NCBI RefSeq assembly: GCF_008065115.1 | Contig: NZ_CP042913.1 | Span: 3,755,658 to 3,819,657 of the forward strand | From: Bythopirellula goksoeyrii | GTDB taxonomy: Bacteria > Planctomycetota > Planctomycetia > Pirellulales > Lacipirellulaceae | Direction of reading: 5' to 3' | Length of the DNA stretch: 64,000 nucleotides | Shown here: piece after piece, positions 44,444-52,602 of the stretch | How the letters are laid out: each line of letters begins with the position of its first letter | How positions within the stretch are numbered: the first letter of the stretch is position 1 | Made by a program: the position numbers and the translations under genes | Notes under the pieces: generated by a model | The model's database searches: none | The model's input: only the letters and a program-made list of their open reading frames with translations | What the model was told of the DNA's origin: nothing

Positions 44444-44612
44444 GATTTTTTCCAGCGATTGGTTCGTCTCGCAATCGATCTGTACGAGTCAAACCGATTA
44501 ATATTTCCCTCGGTAGCTGGCCTGGTCGACCCGACTGTGACGCTTCCTGGTGGAAGTACCCGACGTCATCAGCCGGCAGGCCAACTACTGGGGGGAACTC
44601 TAATGTGCGATG

Positions 44613-44960
44613 CTAGGCCGTTTTCTCAGCTGTCTCCTGTTGAGGTTTTGGTACTACTGCCAAGTGCGATGCGAGCACCGAATGTCGACTATGACTGACG
44701 CCTGAATCATCTTTCCAGCGCGATTGGCGCAGGCGACCAAAAACGACAATCTCGGTCCCCTTGGTGGCATTTTCTTCGAGTAGCATTGCATAGTTTTCAC
44801 CAAAGATGGCCGCATCGATGAAGATCACCTCTTCTGGGCCGGGACCATTCACGGCAACCGATATCTCGGTGACCGTCACTGCGGCTTTTTTTTGCTGTTT
44901 CACTTTCGGATCGTCTACCAGACGACCGCTGATGATGACCGTTGCTTGTTGAGAATTCAT
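44613..44960 (-). CDS. SSB-like OB-fold protein
   Basis: A 115-residue protein from ATG 44960 (AAAGG about ten bases upstream). The opening ATVIISGRLVDDPKVKQQ and the later IDAAIFGENYAMLLEENATK then GTEIVVFGRLRQSRW follow the pattern of single-stranded-DNA-binding proteins (OB fold, with the FGRL strand). It lacks the acidic C-terminal DDIPF tip of chromosomal SSB and ends PKPQQETAEKTA. Plasmid-borne SSBs cover single-stranded DNA during transfer or replication. It lies about 170 bases upstream of the gene at 43244 on the same strand. Confidence 0.7.
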   Translation of the reverse strand: MNSQQATVIISGRLVDDPKVKQQKKAAVTVTEISVAVNGPGPEEVIFIDAAIFGENYAMLLEENATKGTEIVVFGRLRQSRWKDDSGVSHSRHSVLASHLAVVPKPQQETAEKTA

Positions 44961-45026
44961 TTTCAATACCTTTCTTTAATAAAATTCACGGGAGGGTAGA
45001 GTTGATGCTTTCTAGGGAACGAAGGT

Positions 45027-45878
45027 CTAGATTGAATTAAATCCTTTGGCACTGACGAGAACGCGCTCTTCACCTAAAACCAAACGAAACTGCGACAACA
45101 CGCTCTCGAATTTTTCCATCGTGTTCCACTCTCCAAAACTTGCCTCTGCAAGCAGCTGAGGAAAACTTGTTCTTCGAGTGCGAAGACCGTGGGACCCATC
45201 TCCCAGGAGGTAGTGGTCCAGGATCACGCGATCACACACTCGTTCCAAACTCTCCGCGAACCGTTGAATATTTTCGATTGGACAAAGGGGACTGACAGTT
45301 GCCTGAGTTGGAACTCCTTGAGAGCGAAACTTGGCAAGCACCTCCATGCGTTTGGCTGGCGAACTTGCTTGAGCGGGAAATCCTGGAATTTGCTCCCTAT
45401 CCGTTTCCACCGTGAGCGAGACCCAGAGCTTGGATTGCTTAGCTAACTCCGCAATCAAATCAATATCTCGGGTAATTAAAGTCCCGTGAGTTTGAATCAC
45501 GATTGCATCAGGTGGACGGATTACCATCTCTTCGAGCAAGGCGCGAGTAACCTGAGCGCGCTGTTCCTGCGGACAATAGGGATCGGTGCTACTGGACATA
45601 TAAATCATAAGCGACTTCGGCTGAGACCTTTGGGGCCGTTTGATGCGATCATAATCTCGCCGATAAGCTGTGCGGATATCCTGCTTAATGCCATAGAATC
45701 CCCACGATCGCCCTTGGGTAATCCAATGATTGTGTTGCGCGTAGCAATACGACCCACAAAGACTCCCAGAGAATCCGCAGCCAGCATAGGCATTAAGTGA
45801 ATGCGTATAGCCTTCGCCTAGGAAACCACTCGTCCTAGTAAGAATCGACCTATTCTCGATGAAGGGAAACGTGTTCAC
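45027..45878 (-). CDS. Radical SAM protein, SPL/Rv2578c-like, with unusual Cys spacing
   Basis: A 283-residue protein starting at a GTG that overlaps the csrA stop (GTGA). The iron-sulfur loop reads AGCGFSGSLCGSYCYAQHN. The cysteines are spaced C-x6-C-x3-C rather than the canonical C-x3-C-x2-C of radical SAM enzymes. The rest fits an SPL-like radical SAM barrel (SLMIYMSSSTDPYCPQEQ; AIVIQTHGTLITRDIDLI; VSLTVETDREQIPGFPAQ). The substrate is unknown. Relatives include spore photoproduct lyase, but no DNA-repair context exists here; pairing with csrA is unusual. The three Cys are all present, so cluster binding is plausible. Confidence 0.7.
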   Translation of the reverse strand: MNTFPFIENRSILTRTSGFLGEGYTHSLNAYAGCGFSGSLCGSYCYAQHNHWITQGRSWGFYGIKQDIRTAYRRDYDRIKRPQRSQPKSLMIYMSSSTDPYCPQEQRAQVTRALLEEMVIRPPDAIVIQTHGTLITRDIDLIAELAKQSKLWVSLTVETDREQIPGFPAQASSPAKRMEVLAKFRSQGVPTQATVSPLCPIENIQRFAESLERVCDRVILDHYLLGDGSHGLRTRRTSFPQLLAEASFGEWNTMEKFESVLSQFRLVLGEERVLVSAKGFNSI

Positions 45879-46126
45879 TGCAAGTTCTCCCGATCCAGCT
45901 CTTGGACATTATCAAGCACATCTTGGAGCAGAGGTCGTCTCTTGGGATCCATTGAGTCGGAGTGATTTCGTAAAATTGCGTCATAAACTTCGCGGCGATG
46001 AACGGGCACTTCCCGGGGAGCTTTGAATCCCAGGCGGACCCTACCACCGCGAATTTCCACGACAACAATCGTGATGTCATCATTAATGACAATAGATTCA
46101 TTTTTCTTCCTGGATAAAACTAGCAT
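45875..46126 (-). CDS. csrA: CsrA/RsmA post-transcriptional regulator
   Basis: An 83-residue protein beginning MLVLSRKKNESIVINDDITI, a near-consensus CsrA N-terminus. IRGGRVRLGFKAPREVPVHR, the conserved strand and RNA-binding loop, follows, then a helical tail somewhat longer than usual. CsrA binds GGA motifs in mRNA leaders and controls translation. A plasmid-borne copy could regulate transfer genes or re-tune host carbon metabolism. It overlaps the radical SAM gene by four bases (GTGA), so the two are coupled. Confidence 0.9.
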   Translation of the reverse strand: MLVLSRKKNESIVINDDITIVVVEIRGGRVRLGFKAPREVPVHRREVYDAILRNHSDSMDPKRRPLLQDVLDNVQELDRENLQ

Positions 46127-46197
46127 GATCAGGGATCCTTGAATTTTGGGGTCACAGCTTGTTGACTAATGCTTTTTGATCAGCCATAGGGGTACAC

Positions 46198-46584
46198 TTA
46201 GGCAATGGGTAACTTAATCGTTAGGAGTGGGTAATGCTCTTGCATAAATCGAAGTGCAAGAACCGTATGACAATGGGTTACATCTGGATTCTGTTGGGTG
46301 GGACAGGAGCAGCCCAAAAAGACATCACCCTCCATGGCCAGCCGTGCCAGTTCATCAAATGCCCGACAGTCCTCGGAAAACCTTGCGTTAAGCAGGGCTC
46401 CGTATTCGTCAGCAAACTCGTCCCATGTGCAGTTGTTTGCCTGATAACGTTCGACCAACTCTTGAGTGGGTCGCAGACAATGCTTGGTATGTTTTCGAGT
46501 GTCTTGACGAATTGCACCTTCGGCAGCTTCTGGAGCCTCCTTGGGAAGGCTTTTCATGTATCGCATCTTATATCGAGTGAGCAT
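46198..46584 (-). CDS. DUF488-like Cys-rich protein
   Basis: A 128-residue protein; ATG 46584 is chosen because AGGA lies nine bases upstream (ATG 46602 directly after the preceding stop is the alternative). The C-terminal block FLGCSCPTQQNPDVTHCHT followed by VLALRFM resembles the Cys/His core of DUF488-type proteins. RYQANNCTWDEFADEYGALL precedes it. The biochemical role of DUF488 is uncertain. It directly follows the hypothetical gene at 46603 and may share its transcript. Confidence 0.55.
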   Translation of the reverse strand: MLTRYKMRYMKSLPKEAPEAAEGAIRQDTRKHTKHCLRPTQELVERYQANNCTWDEFADEYGALLNARFSEDCRAFDELARLAMEGDVFLGCSCPTQQNPDVTHCHTVLALRFMQEHYPLLTIKLPIA

Positions 46585-46602
46585 TCTGAGTTTTCCTAGC
46601 AT

Positions 46603-47025
46603 TTAGTTTTGGAAATGGTTATTGGAGTCAGTTTCTGCCCGGCTCCAGAATTCGCTGACAGGTAGGACATTGGCCTTGCCCGTCAAAGACTCCAGATACA
46701 GTCCGCAATCGATCAAGCATGGACTGAGGAATGGCAACAACTGAGATTTGGTGGTGATGAGGCGACCGACAGTGACGACGCTATACACGACAGACCGCGA
46801 ATGCGCATTGGCGACACGCCTATGAAGGTGTGAAACGATACGATTTGCAACCGTATCAATCGCTTGGGCAAGAATACCCATCATGCATAAAGAACAAAGA
46901 CCCATCACTAGGGAAGTTCTCCCGTGCAATAGGTCTTTTTGTGAATTCGGAAATTCCAGTGGTTGGTAAGACCACTGAGTGAAAGTGCAATCGCCTTTCC
47001 ACTTAGGTAAGTTATATACACTCAT
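46603..47025 (-). CDS. Hypothetical protein, possibly real
   Basis: A 140-residue frame starting at ATG 47025 (MSVYNLPKWKGDCTFTQWSY). It ends with TAA directly before the next start (TAAATG). The composition is protein-like, with a Cys/Met-rich hydrophobic segment (LVMGLCSLCMMGILAQAI). Ribosome-binding evidence is weak. The abutting arrangement with the DUF488-like gene supports a real operon partner. No family recognised. Confidence 0.45.
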   Translation of the reverse strand: MSVYNLPKWKGDCTFTQWSYQPLEFPNSQKDLLHGRTSLVMGLCSLCMMGILAQAIDTVANRIVSHLHRRVANAHSRSVVYSVVTVGRLITTKSQLLPFLSPCLIDCGLYLESLTGKANVLPVSEFWSRAETDSNNHFQN

Positions 47026-47961
47026 CAACTTCAGGGCAAGTGTAATGAGTAAGAATTTAATCTTTCATTACGAATACAATTCAATGGTGCAGCTAGATCT
47101 CACCTGAAATGAAATAGCTGAACACTATCCCAATTTCTTACCTCTGCTCCATTTGTCATCTCATAGCACTTGAAGCGATCGGCCACAACATCTCTCTCTA
47201 ATGTCTTGTCCACTTGAACTGCGTACCACAACAGTTTTAACCAGAGATGAGAACCAATTGATTGCCTACCAATTTCCATCCCAACATAACTTATCCTCTT
47301 GAGTCACTCATTTTATTGCCTCTCAATCCCTCACATTAATGGATGTCCAGTATTTCCTGGACCAAGATGGCAAGGTTCCTGTTCGACCAAGAGTATATCA
47401 ATGGGTCAAGTAGTGTCCTACGGACTTATCGGCCTCCAGTTTTTGGACTATAATTCCTAGCGACATGCTCTTAAAAGCAGGAAGCATGAAGGGAGGTGTG
47501 TGCGATAGAACCGTGCAGCTGCAATACACCCCACAATTAACCCCCGTAGATACCTTGGCTGGAACTATTTCGCCTAGTATAAGGAGTAACATCTATTCAC
47601 AGGAGTATCACCGGGCAAGAATAGACTTGCTGCCCCAATTATTCTTTAATCAACATCGAATGCCGCCATCGGAGCCATTGCGGAGTTACCGGCCCCGACC
47701 GGCGACCATACACATTAACCGGCGCCACGATGGCGGCATTCGATGTTGATAGGATTTAATTTGTCATGCTCATTTGTTGTTTGATGCTCATTTCTAGTTA
47801 CCGGCAGTTTATTTAGTCATCCGATGGTCTAACTGGCTGGCAACAATTGAAGAGCAACGAGGCGATACTCCTTCTCAACAAGCTATTAGCAGCTACCGTC
47901 GGCATCGGTATGGTTTCAACCACCTGTGAGGTGATCTCAACGCCTTTTTCCATCAGCCGAG
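47026..47961. other. Gene-poor region with a large hairpin element
   Basis: About 935 bases without a supported gene, before a small minus-strand gene. A+T-rich stretches (47040-47320) are present. The striking element is a 102-bp hairpin at 47649-47750, listed separately. Nothing else is recognised. Confidence 0.45.
47649..47750. repeat. 102-bp hairpin element with perfect 23-bp arms
   Basis: Arms at 47649-47671 and 47728-47750 are perfect inverted copies of each other (beginning ATCAACATCGAATGCCGCCA). They enclose 56 bases rich in CCGG-type repeats (TACCGGCCCCGACCGG). TTTAAT occurs on both outer sides but not immediately next to the arms. The structure fits a miniature inverted-repeat element or a recombination or partition site. 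Integron attC sites were considered; the end consensus (RYYYAAC/GTTRRRY) is not met. Confidence 0.7.
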
Positions 47962-48441
47962 TCAAACCTCAGATGACTCTCCTCGCGTAAGCGCACATAA
48001 TGTGCTCTTCAGCAAACACTTGTCGTCTATGCTGGAAATGTCCAACACATTAGGCATCTCAACCGCTTCTTCAGAAGCACGTGACAACTCCCTAGCATCT
48101 CGAAGTTTATCTCGGCGGCGAACTGTACTCCTCCGACTTCGCTCAGATTTTGCCAGCCATTCCTCCACCCCCAGAAATCCGGGATACCAAGGGGGCACCC
48201 CTTTATGGACGTAGTAATGTGGATGTTTATCTTGACTTCGACCCGATTGCATTGAGGCTTCGATTCGCCTGGCCGTCAGAGCGAAAAGTCTCAAGACCGG
48301 CGTGGGAATCGACATGGTCGTCCAAGGAATACGCTTCTTTACTGCGGGATCTCCTGTGCCAAACTCAGTACGAAAGACATTGGCGAAGTGAATTAACTCA
48401 GCTGGAGTTGGATTTGGCGGAAGAGCTTCGAAGACTGCCAT
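47962..48441 (-). CDS. Hypothetical protein
   Basis: A 159-residue frame from ATG 48441 (MAVFEALPPNPTPAELIHFA). It has two amphipathic helical regions, a basic stretch (SERSRRSTVRRRDKLRDARE) and no membrane segment. The composition is that of a real protein, but the ribosome-binding site is weak and the frame runs 22 codons further upstream. No family is recognised; it could be a small DNA- or RNA-binding protein given the basic tail. Confidence 0.45.
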   Translation of the reverse strand: MAVFEALPPNPTPAELIHFANVFRTEFGTGDPAVKKRIPWTTMSIPTPVLRLFALTARRIEASMQSGRSQDKHPHYYVHKGVPPWYPGFLGVEEWLAKSERSRRSTVRRRDKLRDARELSRASEEAVEMPNVLDISSIDDKCLLKSTLCALTRGESSEV

Positions 48442-49954
48442 GATGTTTTCGTTCACAATGTCCCTCCAATCAGAGCAGACGAAGGAGCAATCGTTAATTT
48501 GGACCACCCGACTAAACCATTCCTATTGCAAGACTTAGTTGATTGGCGATGGCTCAGAGACATCCCACCGCAGTTTCGCAGAAATCGAAACTGAGCTACT
48601 AATAGCTTTGCTACGTTAGAAGACTGAAGTGACCTGTTCTGCATCGGGCATGGACACGACCTAACTTCGCAGGTGCGCGAGATTAGACCATAGGTGCAAG
48701 ATCGCTTGGATAGCACAGTCGCTAAGGGAAAAATGGACATCATCGCTCTACAAAATAGGTAGCCGTGCAAGGCTGATTTTGCTTTAGATGATTCCGCGAC
48801 AGATTGGCCACTAGGAATAGTAGGTCCTAATGTGCTTAGCGTGAGAAACTGTCCGTATTATAACATCTCATCCAATGAATACAATAATAAGTACGCCAAA
48901 ATAGTTCTGCTCATTAATGATTGCTAATGCTTCTGCGTAAGTCCAAGCATGCCAAACGGGATCATTAATATTTCTTCACAAATAAGATTGCAATAAATAC
49001 TTTATATAGTACTATCACACCCCAGCAGGGTCTAACGAACTGATCAAGGTTTTTGTCGACCTATCCAGGAGTCTAGAGTGGTGGGGTAATCAGGGATGGC
49101 TCTAGGGCAATCACTGAGGCGACCGAGTGTGTTGTGAGTAAATTTTAGATACTCACGGCAGAGGTTTTGCAGCGGACTTCTCAACCGTTAGCACCCTGCC
49201 ACCAAGAGCATTATTACCGAGTCAGAAGTTCAACTACCGTCAAGTGTGGGCCACCTCAAGGTAGTAAGTTGCACTGTCTCCCAATTGAAGACTTCGAGGG
49301 AAACCAATTGCCAACATAAATTGCGGGTGTGAAAATTCGTCCAAAGCAGGAAATTGGGGCTTGAAACTGGAATAAGTTGATTTAAGATTGCCGGTTCAAA
49401 AGCAATTTTTGGGAAAGTTCGCCTGGTATATGCGAAAACTCCACAATAGACTGGGAACAATGCCTATTTCTGGAGTACAATTTTGTTAAGGGAGGGGCCC
49501 CGTTGTTTTAGATTACACACATTGGTAAGTAGTTTCTCACGCTAAGCGAACCAACGTGCCACCGAATCACACGGTGTGGTAATTGTTCAACGGGGACCCC
49601 CTTGTGTTGGCTTTGGAATCGTGTGATGTGTCAAAGCTTTTCTCGCATGCCTCTGCTTGCGATACTACATTTCCTAATACTATTCAACTCCTTTTAGGAG
49701 AACTCCATTTAGGTAATAATTTAAGATTCTATCGCCTAATATCTCGGAACCTTGATAGTAAGTCGTCCTATCGGCCATACTGTAAAATTCTGACTACCTC
49801 TTTTTTACTCGTGTTGCGATTAGGTGCCAACAAGTGCTGCCTATTTGAAGTTTACTCTCACTGAGATGTAAGCTGAAATAATGCGCACAGATATTTTCAG
49901 CTGGTGCGCGCTCTGTAACAATAGGTAATCTCCCTCCCAACCTAAGGTACCTTT
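48442..49954. other. 1.5-kb gene-poor region
   Basis: No supported gene. Two short open frames (93 and 76 codons) lack starts and protein-like composition. The region contains a pair of 17-bp inverted repeats at 48834-48850 and 49531-49547 (see next entry) and G/C-run blocks (GGGGCCCC at about 49494; GGGGACCCCC at about 49590). It may be the relic of a mobile element. Confidence 0.4.
48834..49547. repeat. Pair of perfect 17-bp inverted repeats, transposon-like ends
   Basis: GCTTAGCGTGAGAAACT (48834-48850) and its exact complement AGTTTCTCACGCTAAGC (49531-49547) lie about 680 bases apart. CACGCTAAG is also the conserved inner end of Tn3-family 38-bp terminal repeats, so these may be remnants of Tn3-like ends. 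If so, the GGGG sides point toward each other, meaning the bases between would lie outside two elements. Alternatively they bound one small non-autonomous element. No transposase gene is nearby. Confidence 0.4.
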
Positions 49955-50848
49955 ATGTCAAAACCTTATGAACATTATCCAATTGACCGTGATACTATAG
50001 CGTCGCTCTATAGTGCAGTTGGTAAAAACACGAGTCGTAGGAAACTAGTAAGAATACTTGGCACGATCAGCGAATCAGCTTTTGGATTTATAGAAAATGG
50101 CAGAAGCGGTCCGAATCCCCATCCACCGTATCATGCGACGGTTGGAAATTGCCGGAAGATCATCGACGGATCAGAAAATGTACTAGGCAAGGGGAACAAG
50201 CTCACTCTTGATAAATTAATCGATCAGCAACGCCCTACTACAGCCTTGAGCAACAATCCACAAGATTACCTCAATCTTAAGTTCGGCAGATTCATCAGCT
50301 ACAATCGTCAAGACTCGGGTCCCAAAGATCACACTTGGTTTGCGGAGCAGGTCAAATTGTGGCAGATCGTTGCGCCCCCTTATGCTCCCCCAGGATCACT
50401 TCATTTCACTGGGTGGGCCAACAACAATGCAGGTCAAAGCGATGGACCGTACCAGCTCTATGCCGTACGAGTCAGTCCATTCCTATTCACTATGCTTGGT
50501 TTTGATGAAAAACTTAGTCATGGCTGTTTTCAGTCGATTTTCACTAAGAAGTTTGCCATCCGGAATTCAAATGAAGAAGTAGTAAATGTTTTGTCAGGAT
50601 GTTGGGTTGGCGTAGATCATGCTTGCCACAGCGCTGTATTTCGAGGGCTAGTCTCAAGCGAGCCTATTACGAACAGTATGGTGGACCAAATACAATTTAA
50701 CTATACGGTGCAACCCTTTCAGACCAGCACCAAATACAAGACTACCAAACATGATCCTCTCCCCAAAAAACCTCCCAGCACTAACCTAATGAACGCACCA
50801 CATTTCAAGGTCAATCGACAGCAAACCACTCCTGACAAATCAAAGTAG
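49955..50848 (+). CDS. Hypothetical soluble protein
   Basis: A 297-residue protein with AAGG before the ATG and a clear protein-like composition. It has a helical N-terminal part (DTIASLYSAVGKNTSRRKLV), a central beta-rich part (HFTGWANNNAGQSDGPYQL; YAVRVSPFLFTMLGFDEKL) and a Lys/Pro-rich unstructured tail. No signal peptide or membrane segment. No family recognised. It lies upstream of the GP88-family gene on the same strand, 213 bases away. The A+T-rich upstream DNA suggests separate acquisition. Confidence 0.65.
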   Translation: MSKPYEHYPIDRDTIASLYSAVGKNTSRRKLVRILGTISESAFGFIENGRSGPNPHPPYHATVGNCRKIIDGSENVLGKGNKLTLDKLIDQQRPTTALSNNPQDYLNLKFGRFISYNRQDSGPKDHTWFAEQVKLWQIVAPPYAPPGSLHFTGWANNNAGQSDGPYQLYAVRVSPFLFTMLGFDEKLSHGCFQSIFTKKFAIRNSNEEVVNVLSGCWVGVDHACHSAVFRGLVSSEPITNSMVDQIQFNYTVQPFQTSTKYKTTKHDPLPKKPPSTNLMNAPHFKVNRQQTTPDKSK

Positions 50849-51061
50849 AATTCTCGATCCAACACTTTGCGAATTGCAAGAATTTCCGACTTCGACTCTT
50901 CACTCCTGCAGGCGACTCGCTACACTTGAAGTATTACTGCTAGGTCTCTTCTTTTTTCCAATTCATCCCAAAGCTAATCAGGACTGGTCCGAAGCAACAG
51001 CTTCTGACGAGGACTGGTTATTGCAGTCGCCACCTCGGTAAATCGGACTGCGACTTTGGTG

Positions 51062-51919
51062 ATGAAAATGAATGAAAGGAAGAATAAGCAAAATCGATTG
51101 AAGGTCTTGAGAACTCATGATCCAAAATCACTGTTCACTTACGACAACTTTACTCCGGAGGAAATTCTCGACAGACTGGGAAGACCACGGTACCTACTGA
51201 GCAGCAGCTCGAAAGTGGAGAAGTCACAAACGAGGAGAGTGCTTTCACGCATACTCTATCTGACTAGTGGCCTCTACTGCCCGAACGCAAGTCCGGGCTG
51301 TTTGAGCACCTGCCTCGGATTTACGAGCGGGCGGATGGGATCTGATCAGGCAACCAGTGCACGTGATCGTCGTTCAGCACTTTACGCTGCTGACAACGAT
51401 GCGTTTATGGCGTTGCTTCGGCAAGATCTCCATCAGCTCTGCTATGATGCCGAGACTCAAGGAATGCTGCCAGTGGTTCGTTTGAACGGCACGGGAGATC
51501 TCGCTTGGGAAAAAAGGCACCCGAATGTATTTCGGGAATTTCCAAATGTGCAGTTCTACGATTACACCAAGCATCCCGGAAGGATGAAAAAGTTCCTGAG
51601 TGGAAGGCTTGATGGTGAGCCGTGGCCTGGCAACTACGATCTGACGTTTTCTGCTCACGAGCTGAATATCCATTGGATAACTCCTCTGCTTGAACTATCA
51701 GGAAACGTCGCTGTAGTCTTTTGGCCGGAGCTTCCCAAGACTTGGCTTGGTTACCGGGTGATTGATGGAGACAAAGACGACTTGAGGTATCTTGATCCAT
51801 CACCGGCAATCGTGGGCCTACGGGCGAAAGGCGTTGCTCGCGAAGACCTGTCGGGATTTGTAGTAAGAACAGACTGGCCAACGGCTGGTTTGATGTTGAA
51901 CAGAACAAATGCTGCCTAG
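51062..51919 (+). CDS. GP88-family protein (phage-type, function unknown)
   Basis: A 285-residue protein from ATG 51062 (ATG 51068 is possible). It contains YLTSGLYCPNASPGCLSTCL followed by a GFTSGRMG block, RRSALYAADNDAFMALLRQ, and GMLPVVRLNGTGDLAWEK. These are the marks of the Gene product 88 family known from phages; its Cys-rich start suggests metal or cluster binding. Its function is unknown. It is followed at once by a strong rho-independent terminator. It is either cargo of a mobile element or a domesticated phage gene next to a defence locus. Confidence 0.7.
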   Translation: MKMNERKNKQNRLKVLRTHDPKSLFTYDNFTPEEILDRLGRPRYLLSSSSKVEKSQTRRVLSRILYLTSGLYCPNASPGCLSTCLGFTSGRMGSDQATSARDRRSALYAADNDAFMALLRQDLHQLCYDAETQGMLPVVRLNGTGDLAWEKRHPNVFREFPNVQFYDYTKHPGRMKKFLSGRLDGEPWPGNYDLTFSAHELNIHWITPLLELSGNVAVVFWPELPKTWLGYRVIDGDKDDLRYLDPSPAIVGLRAKGVAREDLSGFVVRTDWPTAGLMLNRTNAA

Positions 51920-51926
51920 CAAAACG

Positions 51927-51961
51927 CAGTGGGGACACCTTGGGTGTCCCCGCTGTTTTTT
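51927..51961 (+). terminator. Strong rho-independent terminator
   Basis: CAGTGGGGACACC (51927-51939) pairs with GGTGTCCCCGCTG (51943-51955) around a three-base loop, with one G:T pair. Six T follow (51956-51961). It sits eight bases past the GP88-family stop. Confidence 0.9.
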
Positions 51962-52078
51962 GTTGGTCGGCTTTCACGAATTATTGAGGCTTTCAGGGCT
52001 CTTGTAGCGAGATGCCAAATACGGAAAAGAGATAAGTACCCAACTATTTGCTTAAGTGTGAAATATCACAGGTCTTGA

Positions 52079-52312
52079 TTAGGAACGCTCAGTAAACTTT
52101 CTGCCATCAAGGAGCACGACTCTTCCCAATGATAAATTCGTTGCGTTTTCCCAATCTGTGGTGAACTCAGCTTCTCCAGCAATGCTATTGAAGCCATGTT
52201 CTCTAATGTCATCTCTGATATGAATGCAGGCCTTCTCGAGTGAATCTGCCTCAACTTCTACCTCTCCGTGAGCTGGCACCTCAACTCGTACTGGGACTTT
52301 GTAAACGGTCAT
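52079..52312 (-). CDS. Small acidic hypothetical protein downstream of DRT1
   Basis: A 77-residue protein with AAAGGAGA before the ATG at 52312. The sequence is acidic and beta-rich (VYKVPVRVEVPAHGEVEVEA). A segment ADSLEKACIHIRDDIREHGF resembles the repeat of small regulatory or inhibitor proteins with a beta-alpha fold. Its start overlaps the end of the gene at 52309-52602 by four bases (ATGA). Position right behind a defence reverse transcriptase makes an accessory role plausible. Confidence 0.65.
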   Translation of the reverse strand: MTVYKVPVRVEVPAHGEVEVEADSLEKACIHIRDDIREHGFNSIAGEAEFTTDWENATNLSLGRVVLLDGRKFTERS

Positions 52313-52602
52313 TTGACAATCTCCTTTGTGGTTATCCAACTGCAGGGTAGCGCAATGTCTCTGCCAATCGAATCATCGAAGTAAATTATGTATTTGACCG
52401 ATGAAATCCGAACGAGGTAGTGGGCTATTTTGGTGCGTTCGGCGTTAAAAGCTGAGGCAGGTTTGAGAGGCTTGTTGTGATTATCTGGCGCGCCCTCACT
52501 TACCTGCTCGCTGATACGATAGACGCCGATAAGTCTGCCACTAACTACCGGGGTTGATCCATCCAGCTGGTGGCGTCTTCCATTTTCCAGGCGGTAAGTC
52601 AT
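52309..52602 (-). CDS. Small protein overlapping the 3' end of the DRT1 gene
   Basis: A 97-residue protein; ATG 52602 has AGGAGG eight bases upstream. The first 62 bases overlap the DRT1 coding region in another frame, and its end overlaps the next gene by four bases. The three genes thus form a tightly coupled operon. The sequence (STPVVSGRLIGVYRISEQVS; LVRISSVKYIIYFDDSIGR) is beta-rich, with no family recognised. A role as a helper or control protein of the reverse transcriptase is inferred from the overlap. Confidence 0.6.
   Translation of the reverse strand: MTYRLENGRRHQLDGSTPVVSGRLIGVYRISEQVSEGAPDNHNKPLKPASAFNAERTKIAHYLVRISSVKYIIYFDDSIGRDIALPCSWITTKEIVK

Noticed and set aside
47649-47750. 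Integron attC site
   Set aside because: The arms lack the RYYYAAC/GTTRRRY consensus and no integron integrase is present.
49230-49460. 76-codon minus-strand frame
   Set aside because: No usable start or ribosome-binding site, protein composition atypical.
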